DNA of 5,294 nt from Ghiorsea sp. (GTDB lineage: Bacteria > Pseudomonadota > Zetaproteobacteria > Mariprofundales > Mariprofundaceae): NCBI GenBank assembly GCA_027053695.1, contig JALUHL010000041.1:1-5294 (forward strand), read 5' to 3'. Shown piece by piece: positions 1 to 5,294 of the stretch. The notes below the pieces were generated by a model, which had not been told where the DNA came from, made no database searches, and worked only from the letters and a program-made list of their open reading frames with translations. Positions within the stretch are counted from its first letter, which is position 1; each line of letters starts with the position of its first letter. Both the position numbers and the translations under genes were made by a program.

Positions 1-151
1 CTTCTTTCTTCACTTGCTGGCTTACAGGTTCTTTTTCAATGATCTGTTGCTCTGTTTCAGCCACATGTTCAGGGGAACCTGGATACAAATACCAGCCAAC
101 AACTCCAATAGCTAAAATTAAAGCAAAGATTTTAATATTTCTGTTTCTCAC
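1..151 (-). CDS. Membrane-anchored protein of unknown function, N-terminal part only
   Basis: I do not recognise this protein; only its first 50 codons lie in the window. It starts at GTG (151-149) with a clear ribosome binding site, AGAGGG, 9 bases upstream. The N-terminus is short and basic (VRNRNIK), followed by one hydrophobic segment at about residues 8-22 (IFALILAIGVVGWYLYP), with no obvious signal peptidase site. After it comes a charged, glutamine- and glutamate-rich stretch (AETEQQIIEKEPVSQQ). I infer an inner-membrane protein held by an N-terminal anchor, with a periplasmic body that lies outside the window. Its GTG overlaps the TGA of the preceding short frame as GTGA, which suggests translational coupling in the rmuC operon. 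The frame is open upstream to 178 but has no better start there. Confidence 0.7.
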   Translation of the reverse strand, partial: MRNRNIKIFALILAIGVVGWYLYPGSPEHVAETEQQIIEKEPVSQQVKKE

Positions 152-231
152 CGTGTTGTTCCCTCTAACAATAACATTTTATCCAGCAATGGAACACCTG
201 CTGCTGCAATATCCAATGCCCTGCCAAGCAT
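148..231 (-). CDS. Short reading frame of 27 codons, probable C-terminal part of a small or broken gene
   Basis: From ATG at 231 this frame encodes MLGRALDIAAAGVPLLDKML followed by LLEGTTR and a TGA that overlaps the next gene's GTG. The composition looks protein-like: an alanine- and leucine-rich amphipathic stretch with an acidic/basic end. The stop position is exactly what a coupled gene would have. The frame stays open leftward from the TGA at 291-289, so its true start may lie further upstream, for example a TTG start. Only a weak GGTAAG precedes the ATG. I cannot assign a function. It may be an independent tiny gene, the second half of one 48-residue protein whose first half is the 292-179 frame, or a remnant. 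Confidence 0.4.
   Translation of the reverse strand: MLGRALDIAAAGVPLLDKMLLLEGTTR
161..166 (-). promoter_or_regulatory. Ribosome binding site for the GTG start at 151
   Basis: Read on the minus strand, the bases are AGAGGG, 9 bases before GTG. They lie inside the end of the preceding short reading frame, as expected for coupled genes. This site is the main reason to accept a GTG start there. Confidence 0.6.
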
Positions 232-292
232 ATGCAAGCTTACCAAGACGAAGCTTGATAAGGTTGGCTTGAAAAAGACGAATATGTGTCAT
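179..292 (-). CDS. Short reading frame of 37 codons overlapping the rmuC stop
   Basis: The ATG at 292-290 overlaps the rmuC stop codon as ATGA, the classic arrangement for translational coupling. The product begins MTHIRLFQANLIKLRLGKLAYA, a basic amphipathic N-terminus, then becomes cysteine- and serine-rich (GYCSSRCSIAG) and ends at TAA (181-179). The second half reads less like protein than the alternative frame over the same bases (231-148). A +1 frame change near 235-225 would join the plausible N-terminus here to the plausible C-terminus there and end exactly at the next gene. The cause could be a sequencing error, a true mutation or programmed frameshifting. I recognise no homologue. 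Confidence 0.35.
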   Translation of the reverse strand: MTHIRLFQANLIKLRLGKLAYAWQGIGYCSSRCSIAG

Positions 293-1773
293 GTTTTACT
301 CTCATCTTGGGGTAAAGCGGGTGTATTATCATTCAATAAATGATTTGGAATTTCTTTTTTGGCTTTGCCTGAAAGGTCAGCCAATGTTTTGACTTGGTTG
401 ACGAGGTTGCCACGCCCATCTTTAAGCTGTCCCAATGCTTTGTCGTAAGATGTTTGTGCTCTAGTTATGTGGGAGCTAATATCTTCAAAGGATTCAATAA
501 AACCCACAAATTTGTCATGCAAGTTGCCAGCTTGTTTGGTGAGCTTGGCGACATTTTCAGTTTGTCGCTCGTAGCGCCAAAGCTGCTCAATTAGCTTCAG
601 TGTAGCATACAAGGTGGAAGGCGTGACCACAGCAATACGCTGCTCAAAAGCCTCTTCAAAAATACTGCTATCGGCTTCAATCGCCATCAAATATGCAGCT
701 TCAATGGGCATAAACATCAACACATAATCAGGCGAATGCACACCCTCTAAATGGTCGTAACGTTTGCTGGCAAGGGTTTTGATATGCTGCTGCATGCTTT
801 TAACATGAGCGCGCATAAACTGTGCTCTTGCTGCATCATCTTGGCTGGATACCGCGCGTTCATAATTGGTTAGTGAGACCTTGGCATCAATAATCACCTG
901 CTTATCATTGGGCATATAGATGATGGCATCAGGGCGCTGGCGTTTGCCTTCGTCATTGACCAAGGATTGCTCGCGTTTAAACTCATAACCCTCTCGCAAG
1001 CCACTACTTTCTAAGAGTTTTTCTAAAATCATCTCGCCCCAATTGCCTTGGGCTTTGCTGTCGCCTTTAAGCGCATGGGTAAGGTTAAGCGCGTCTTGAC
1101 TCATCTTCTGATTGAGGTCTTGCAGATGTTGTAAATGTTGAGAAAGTGCGCTTCTCGCTTCAATATCTTCTTTATGCACTTGCTCCATACGCGCCTTGAA
1201 TTCAGACATATCTTTTTGCATGGGTTTGATGATGTTGTCCAAGGTTTCTTTGCTAGATGCGGTCATTTTATGTTGCTTTTCTTCAAAGATTTGGTTGGCC
1301 AACTCTTTGAATTCATGGGCTAACTTCATCTTCGCATCTTCGAGCAAGGCTAGCTTTTCAGCATTGTTCTTTTGTGCTTGTTCGTGCTCTGTCTCAAGCT
1401 TGGTTTGAGCCTTGGTTAAGCGATGGTTTTCTTCTTGGCTTTGCATATAAAGTTTGATTTGCTGGTTTAAGTCAGCATGTAATCTTTCGATATGCTCTGC
1501 CTTGTCACTTAACTCTTGCTCTAATCGGGCAAGCTGGATGCTGTATGTATCCAGTTGTGCTTTTGCATCATTATATTGTTGATTAAGGTCAGCGTTCCCT
1601 TTGTTTAACAGTTCTAATTGTTCGCTTTGTAGCAGGCTTTTAAGCTGCTCTTGTTCAAGTTGTTGGATGCGGGTTTGTAGCTTAGTTTTTTGCTTATAAA
1701 TACTTATAAACCATAGAAAAATAATAAGAAAAAGAAGGGCGAGGAGCATGAATGTTGGGGTTAGAATTTCCAA
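289..1773 (-). CDS. rmuC: RmuC family DNA recombination protein
   Basis: RmuC proteins are membrane-anchored coiled-coil proteins with a nuclease-like domain. They limit DNA rearrangement at inverted repeats, and their biochemistry is poorly known. I take TTG at 1773-1771 as the start because a perfect AAGGAG lies 7 bases before it, giving 494 residues, a normal length for the family. Numbered from this TTG, the parts are: one membrane span at about 7-26; a long Q/E/K-rich coiled coil at about 28-230; and the RmuC domain at about 185-470. The domain shows GNWGE (243-247), then PDA (281-283) and DAK (296-298), the spacing of a PD-(D/E)xK nuclease core, then FMPIE (354-358) and TPSTL (384-388). 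The tail is short and acidic. It probably faces the cytoplasm. It is the first gene of a leftward cluster, and its stop overlaps the next ATG. Confidence 0.95.
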   Translation of the reverse strand: MEILTPTFMLLALLFLIIFLWFISIYKQKTKLQTRIQQLEQEQLKSLLQSEQLELLNKGNADLNQQYNDAKAQLDTYSIQLARLEQELSDKAEHIERLHADLNQQIKLYMQSQEENHRLTKAQTKLETEHEQAQKNNAEKLALLEDAKMKLAHEFKELANQIFEEKQHKMTASSKETLDNIIKPMQKDMSEFKARMEQVHKEDIEARSALSQHLQHLQDLNQKMSQDALNLTHALKGDSKAQGNWGEMILEKLLESSGLREGYEFKREQSLVNDEGKRQRPDAIIYMPNDKQVIIDAKVSLTNYERAVSSQDDAARAQFMRAHVKSMQQHIKTLASKRYDHLEGVHSPDYVLMFMPIEAAYLMAIEADSSIFEEAFEQRIAVVTPSTLYATLKLIEQLWRYERQTENVAKLTKQAGNLHDKFVGFIESFEDISSHITRAQTSYDKALGQLKDGRGNLVNQVKTLADLSGKAKKEIPNHLLNDNTPALPQDESKT

Positions 1774-1780
1774 TGAAAAG

Positions 1781-1786
1781 CTCCTT
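1781..1786 (-). promoter_or_regulatory. Strong ribosome binding site deciding the rmuC start
   Basis: The minus strand reads AAGGAG followed by 7 bases and TTG (1773-1771). A longer reading would start at TTG 1794-1792, but that would put this site inside the gene and has no site of its own upstream. Confidence 0.75.
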
Positions 1787-1809
1787 ATTTGCAATCTTGA
1801 ATCAAGCGG

Positions 1810-1838
1810 ATGATACCTAGAGATAAGTGCATTTGCAC
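1810..1838 (-). promoter_or_regulatory. Possible rmuC promoter
   Basis: On the minus strand, GTGCAA (1838-1833, 3 of 6 to TTGACA) and TATCAT (1815-1810, 5 of 6 to TATAAT) are 17 bases apart. Transcription would start near 1803, leaving a leader of about 30 bases before the TTG. The -35 match is weak, so this is only a candidate. It overlaps the palindrome at 1827-1838, which would place a bound protein across the -35 element and spacer. Confidence 0.3.
1827..1838. repeat. Small palindrome, possible operator
   Basis: GTGCA-TT-TGCAC has two 5-base arms around a 2-base centre, between the divergent rmuC and fimV-like genes. One flanking pair (A1825/T1840) also matches, after a mismatch. There is no T run after it, so it does not look like a terminator. 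Its position at the candidate rmuC -35 element would suit a dimeric regulator. No known regulator is assigned. Confidence 0.35.
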
Positions 1839-1960
1839 CTAAGAAAAACTGTAATAAAAGTCACCGCAAGAAAAATTGTTGAATCATGTGATGAAGTTGT
1901 TGTTGTTTTTATTGCATGAAAACAATGACTTATCACTTAAAATATTATAAGCTTGAGCGC

Positions 1961-4255
1961 ATGTTTAAGCGTTTGTGTGCATTAATCATTACCTTGCTGG
2001 TTACCCAGCAGGCCTTTGCCGTTGCATTTGGGCAGGCTCATGTGCGTAGTCATTTGGGCCAAGCTTTGGATATGAGTGTTCCTTTGACGCTCAGTGAGAA
2101 TGAAGCTTCGGCAAAGATAAATGTGATGCTTGCTTCACCGCAAGAATATGAAACCTTAGAGCAGTTACGCCCTCAATCCTATCTTTTACTTCATACCAAT
2201 GTGAAAAAAACTAGTCCGCAGCATTGGGATGTTCGAGTTACATCTTCCCAGCCTATCCATGAGTCTTTTATGACTATTATACTCAAGGTTCAACGCGGTA
2301 GAGGTAATCATTTTAAAAAGGTTCAAGTATTTTTAGACCCAGAGCCTATGGTTGCTTCTCAGCAAAAGGCAAAAACATCGCCTGCGAATAACCAAGCTCA
2401 AAATGCACAACCAACCCAGCAAGCTGCAGCAACCATGCAAAAGGTGGCTGAAGCAGCAACTCAGTTGGCAGGTGGCTGGGCAAGACGCAATAGTTATGGC
2501 CCAGTCCAGTACGGTGATAGTTTGAGTGAGATTGCATATCGTTTGCGTAGGGATAAACGTTGGTCTAACCGACAAGTGATGCTTGCCTTGTATCGTGAAA
2601 ACCCTAATGCATTTGTCAGAGGCGACATCAATCAGTTGAAAAAAGGAAGTTTCCTAAGTGTTCCTGATGACCAAGAAATGCAAACCTTTGTGCAGTCGCC
2701 ACGTTACCTTGCCCTTAAACGTATGCTTGCTTCTCACCCTGTGGCTAAGCAAAAGAAAAAACAAAGGAAACAGACAAAACAACCTTCGCCCGCAAACGAA
2801 TCTAAACCAAGTCAGTCTTCTTATCATGGTAAAGTTTCATTGGGATTATCTGAGAGTTTGGATGCGCCTGTTGTGAATGCTGTTGTACTTAGTCGTTTAG
2901 AGAAGCTTGAGCCTTTGTATAAGCAAGCCGTGAAGACTGATTTACGAGTCGATGCTATTGGTGGCAAAGTCGATAGCCTTGTTAGTGAGGTACGCTCGCT
3001 CCACGAGAAAGTCGATGCGCTTTCTGCGAGAGGGTTTGTTGGCAAAAGTGATAGCACAAGTTATGGCTGGTGGTGGTTTATACTCTTGTTGGTTATCAAC
3101 ATTGTGTTGCTACTTGTTTACTTATACCGCAAGCAAATGAAAGCATGGCAAGAGAAGCTCAAACGAGCACATCAAGAACATGCTTATGACCATAGCAATC
3201 AAGACATCATGATACCTTCTTTTGATGATAATCAACATCAAGAAATGCAAAACGAAACCCTTGATGATGAATTATCTGATGTGAACTTCGGTGCAGAAAA
3301 GCAAGTTGAGCATGATGATTTAGAGCATGATATTATTCAAGATACGGGGTATGATAATTTTGGAGCCATCCCCGCAGCCATGGATGAAGAGAGTTTGGAA
3401 GCTGCCATCAATTATACGGTTGCCTTTGAGGATGCGGTGCACAAACATGATTGGGCTTATGCACAAGAGTGTTATGAAAAAATGGATGGGACGGATCAAG
3501 AGAGGCCTAGGATTCAGGCCTTGTATGTGCAGCAATTGCATGGTGAAGGTAAGTTGATAGAACGAAACAATAAATTGCTAGAGCTGTTCAAACATTATGA
3601 TAAGAATCAATGGAACAGGTTCTGCTCATCATTTGATGAAGATTTATGGCTAGAATTGCAAGACCAAGGCATCATTAACTTCACAGGTAATGTGGTCGAA
3701 GCAGCAGTGGAGCGAGATAATATAGACATTGAGGAACAAGATATTGAGGCTGCACCAGTATTGGATTTATCAGAAGCTGATTTGCATGATATCAGCGCCA
3801 GTGACTTTCCTGTTTTAAAGGATGAAGAGGTAAATGATCCACTACCTTTGGATAAAGTGTATAGCCCCGAAAACGATATTTCAGACAAGACGGTTATGAT
3901 GAGTGCTGAAGAGCTTAAGAAATGGGGTAGAATTGAAGAAGGTTCTCATGATGTTGAGCCGTTAGAAGTTGATTTAGAAGCAGATGGTGATGCAGATGGT
4001 GATGCAGAAATTGAAAAGGAAGAAAGCTTGCTTGAAGTTGATGCAGGCGAGGATGCTATAGTTGCAGATTTGAGTGAAGAGGAATCTTCCTTGGCCTTGG
4101 ATAAAGATGAAGAAGATGATTTGCTGGACAATACAGTGTTAAGGGATGAAAAAACACATCGAGAAAACATTGAAAAGTTAAGGGATAAAATTCAGGAAGA
4201 AGGGCTTTCGTTTAGCTTTTCAGACACAGACGATAGTAAAGATAAGTCATCTTAG
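1961..4255 (+). CDS. fimV: FimV/HubP-type polar hub protein
   Basis: FimV/HubP proteins bind peptidoglycan through a LysM domain and recruit cytoplasmic partners to the cell pole. They affect type IV pili, type II secretion, flagella and chromosome origin placement. From ATG 1961 (764 residues) the parts are: a signal peptide, 1-20, ending QQAFA; the FimV N-terminal domain, 21-127 (FGQAHVRSHLGQALD at its start, KVQVFLDP at its end); a Q/A-rich linker; a LysM-like domain, about 178-236 (YGPVQYGDSLSEIA, then LKKGSFLSVP); a very basic patch, 263-273; a coiled coil, about 307-356; and one membrane span, 369-389, after a WWW cluster. A cytoplasmic half of about 375 residues follows, strongly acidic, with a helical block at about 470-571. 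I do not recognise the usual C-terminal TPR-like FimV motif; the tail instead has a helix near 733-748. The frame extends to ATG 1916 (779 residues), but 1961 gives a standard signal peptide; neither has a clear ribosome site. It is shorter than many relatives. Confidence 0.88.
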   Translation: MFKRLCALIITLLVTQQAFAVAFGQAHVRSHLGQALDMSVPLTLSENEASAKINVMLASPQEYETLEQLRPQSYLLLHTNVKKTSPQHWDVRVTSSQPIHESFMTIILKVQRGRGNHFKKVQVFLDPEPMVASQQKAKTSPANNQAQNAQPTQQAAATMQKVAEAATQLAGGWARRNSYGPVQYGDSLSEIAYRLRRDKRWSNRQVMLALYRENPNAFVRGDINQLKKGSFLSVPDDQEMQTFVQSPRYLALKRMLASHPVAKQKKKQRKQTKQPSPANESKPSQSSYHGKVSLGLSESLDAPVVNAVVLSRLEKLEPLYKQAVKTDLRVDAIGGKVDSLVSEVRSLHEKVDALSARGFVGKSDSTSYGWWWFILLLVINIVLLLVYLYRKQMKAWQEKLKRAHQEHAYDHSNQDIMIPSFDDNQHQEMQNETLDDELSDVNFGAEKQVEHDDLEHDIIQDTGYDNFGAIPAAMDEESLEAAINYTVAFEDAVHKHDWAYAQECYEKMDGTDQERPRIQALYVQQLHGEGKLIERNNKLLELFKHYDKNQWNRFCSSFDEDLWLELQDQGIINFTGNVVEAAVERDNIDIEEQDIEAAPVLDLSEADLHDISASDFPVLKDEEVNDPLPLDKVYSPENDISDKTVMMSAEELKKWGRIEEGSHDVEPLEVDLEADGDADGDAEIEKEESLLEVDAGEDAIVADLSEEESSLALDKDEEDDLLDNTVLRDEKTHRENIEKLRDKIQEEGLSFSFSDTDDSKDKSS
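3980..4008 (+). repeat. 12-base tandem repeat inside the fimV-like gene
   Basis: GCAGATGGTGAT occurs twice in perfect tandem plus a 5-base partial copy. It encodes the acidic run ADGDADGDAE in the cytoplasmic half. The unit is a multiple of three, so changes in copy number would keep the frame. Confidence 0.8.
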
Positions 4256-4264
4256 TTTGGAGTT

Positions 4265-4639
4265 TTAACCTTCTGCTACAGCAAAAGCCAATGCTCTGCC
4301 ATCATCATCGGTAAGCGAGAGATGAATATGTTGAATTTTCAAAGCAGTGGCTTTGTCTTGAGCAGCGCCATGCAATAGGATTTCAGGTTTGCCACTTTGA
4401 AGATAAGTCACTTCAATATCTTTCATGGCAAAGCCCACAAAACCAGTGCCCAAGGCTTTGGAGACAGCCTCTTTAGCCGCAAAAAACATAGCCAGCCTGC
4501 GGCATGTACCCCGTTGCTTGGCAAGCTCATATTCGGCGGCCGTAAATACACGCTCAATAAATTGCTGCTCAAAGCGCGCCATGGATTGTTGAATGCGGGC
4601 GATTTGTATCATATCTGTGCCTATACCAATAATACTCAT
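4265..4639 (-). CDS. acpS: Holo-[acyl-carrier-protein] synthase
   Basis: AcpS transfers 4'-phosphopantetheine from coenzyme A to the serine of apo-ACP, activating it for fatty acid synthesis in the cytoplasm. The length of 124 residues is normal for the family. Visible motifs are GIGTDM (5-10) with the Mg-binding Asp9, FAAKEAVSKALGTG (53-66) with the metal-binding Glu57 and nearby Lys61, and HLSLTDD (106-112) near the C-terminus. The family usually has Arg before the FAAKEA motif; here the sequence is AMFFAAKEA, so that Arg is replaced by Phe. The start is fixed by the family N-terminus (MSIIGIGTD), yet I see no ribosome binding site within 15 bases upstream. The gene stands alone rather than next to pdxJ or era/recO as in many relatives. 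It converges on the fimV-like gene with 9 bases between the stops. Confidence 0.96.
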   Translation of the reverse strand: MSIIGIGTDMIQIARIQQSMARFEQQFIERVFTAAEYELAKQRGTCRRLAMFFAAKEAVSKALGTGFVGFAMKDIEVTYLQSGKPEILLHGAAQDKATALKIQHIHLSLTDDDGRALAFAVAEG

Positions 4640-4747
4640 GGCAAAAGCATAATGGACATTCCCATTTTTTGAAACACTACGCTAAAATATAGACCTCAAT
4701 CCGAATGCGGCTTACAGTTCCTTTTTCTTTGAAGGGGATGCGAATTC
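4640..4747. promoter_or_regulatory. Divergent control region between acpS and the UbiH-family gene
   Basis: A rightward promoter candidate is TTCCCA (4659-4664, 4 of 6) 18 bases from TAAAAT (4683-4688, 5 of 6). For leftward acpS, TATATT (4691-4686 on the minus strand) could be a -10 element, but I find no convincing -35. The two -10 candidates overlap, so the two promoters may compete. No terminator or RNA gene is visible. Confidence 0.35.
4731..4738 (+). promoter_or_regulatory. Ribosome binding site for the UbiH-family gene
   Basis: GAAGGGGA lies 9 bases before ATG at 4748. It supports this start, and the family N-terminus begins just after it. Confidence 0.65.
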
Positions 4748-5294
4748 ATGGCTGAAGAGTACGATATAGCGATTGTGGGTGCGGGTGTGATTGGTAGCGC
4801 CTTGGCATTGAACTTGTCGTATCAAGGTTATCGTGTTGCCTTACTGGATGCCCAGCAGCCATCATTGGATGCCACCAACCCAGAGCGTGTGATTGCTTTA
4901 TCAGAAGGCTCTGCAAGATACATGGACGATTTGGGCGTGTGGCAACATATCTTGGCACATGGAGCAGGGTTGATTCAGCATATCCATGTTTCCGAACCTA
5001 GTAATACAGGTGCGGTGGATATGCATCATGATGCTTTAGAAGATGCGGACGCTTTGGGTTATGTACTTGAAATCCGTCATGTGCTTGAACCTGTCCAGCA
5101 AGCTTTTTCTGAACAAGTTACCACATTTTATCATGCAATATGCCTTGGTTTTACGCAAAATAAGCAAGGTGTATCGTTTCATATTGAGCAAGATAACAAA
5201 GCTTTAGATATTCATGCCAAACTATTGGTAGGGGCAGATGGTACAAACAGCTTTATCCGTAGCTTTGCAGGCATACAAACCTATGGTTATGACC
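4748..5294 (+). CDS. UbiH/UbiF/VisC/COQ6-family FAD-dependent hydroxylase, N-terminal part
   Basis: These flavoprotein monooxygenases hydroxylate the ring of ubiquinone precursors using O2, FAD and NAD(P)H, usually at the inner face of the cytoplasmic membrane. The first 182 residues are present; family members are about 390-420 long, so roughly half is missing to the right. Motifs seen are the dinucleotide-binding GAGVIG (11-16) in a beta-alpha-beta fold ending at Asp34 (VALLDA), then ERVIALSEGSARYMDDLGVW (46-65), matching the family's R-x-x-AL-x-x-x-S segment before a conserved LG-W. GADGTNSFIR (162-171) matches the second FAD/NAD(P)H contact motif. Which ring position it acts on (UbiH, UbiF, UbiI or another member) cannot be told from this half, so no symbol is given. 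It is divergent from acpS and has its own good ribosome binding site. Confidence 0.9.
   Translation, partial: MAEEYDIAIVGAGVIGSALALNLSYQGYRVALLDAQQPSLDATNPERVIALSEGSARYMDDLGVWQHILAHGAGLIQHIHVSEPSNTGAVDMHHDALEDADALGYVLEIRHVLEPVQQAFSEQVTTFYHAICLGFTQNKQGVSFHIEQDNKALDIHAKLLVGADGTNSFIRSFAGIQTYGYD

Larger units (their letters stand above)
1774..1960. promoter_or_regulatory. Divergent control region between rmuC and fimV-like gene
   Basis: This AT-rich stretch must carry promoters for both directions. For the rightward gene I see only weak candidates, such as TTGCAC (1833-1838) 16 bases from TAAAAG (1855-1860), which shares bases with the palindrome. A (GTT)4 run lies at 1896-1907. No strong ribosome binding site precedes any of the rightward ATG codons at 1916, 1925 or 1961. 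I see no RNA gene or riboswitch-like fold in it. Confidence 0.4.

Noticed and set aside
39..272. Rightward frame of 77 codons
   Set aside because: It lies opposite the leftward operon tail, and its product has no coherent composition or family motif. The minus strand has better starts, stops and overlaps.
1896..1907. (GTT)4 run as a phase-variation switch for the fimV-like gene
   Set aside because: Four copies are few, the run is outside the reading frame, and it does not sit between identified promoter elements.
3607..3888. Leftward serine-rich frame of 93 codons, and a similar one at 3946-4170
   Set aside because: The serine runs are the reverse complement of the acidic GAA/GAT codons of the fimV-like gene, so these are shadows.
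4636..4665. Leftward 9-codon frame whose TGA overlaps the acpS ATG, possible coupling leader
   Set aside because: The ATGA overlap is suggestive because acpS lacks a ribosome site, but this frame has no ribosome site either and is short enough to occur by chance.
4397..4672. Rightward frame of 91 codons over acpS
   Set aside because: It is opposite acpS, whose family motifs are unmistakable, and shows no motif of its own.

Overview
The window looks like chromosomal core sequence from a moderately AT-rich Gram-negative proteobacterium. Supporting this are RmuC, a FimV/HubP-type polar hub protein and a UbiH/COQ6-family ubiquinone hydroxylase. FimV homologues are typical of gamma-, beta- and some other proteobacteria. 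A gammaproteobacterium or a zetaproteobacterium would fit, but nothing visible decides between them. I see no mobile element, CRISPR array, tRNA or rRNA.

Layout. Positions 1-1773 are a leftward cluster: rmuC, then a very short coding stretch (148-292), then the first 50 codons of a membrane-anchored protein that runs off the left edge. These are stitched together by two 4-base start/stop overlaps (ATGA at 292-289, GTGA at 151-148), so they probably form one translationally coupled operon. Positions 1774-1960 are a divergent control region with a perfect small palindrome. From 1961 (or 1916) to 4255 runs a rightward fimV-like gene encoding a secreted N-terminal domain, a LysM-like peptidoglycan-binding domain, one membrane span and a long acidic cytoplasmic half. 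It meets acpS (4639-4265, leftward) tail to tail, with only 9 bases between the stop codons. Positions 4640-4747 are a second divergent control region, followed by the first 182 codons of a rightward UbiH-family flavin hydroxylase that runs off the right edge.

The genes do not form one pathway. They are housekeeping functions: DNA maintenance (rmuC), cell-pole organisation and surface machinery (fimV), activation of acyl carrier protein for lipid synthesis (acpS) and quinone synthesis (UbiH family). The least explained part is the leftward tail behind rmuC. There, two short overlapping reading frames fill the gap between two coupled genes, and together they would make one 48-residue protein only through a +1 frame change.
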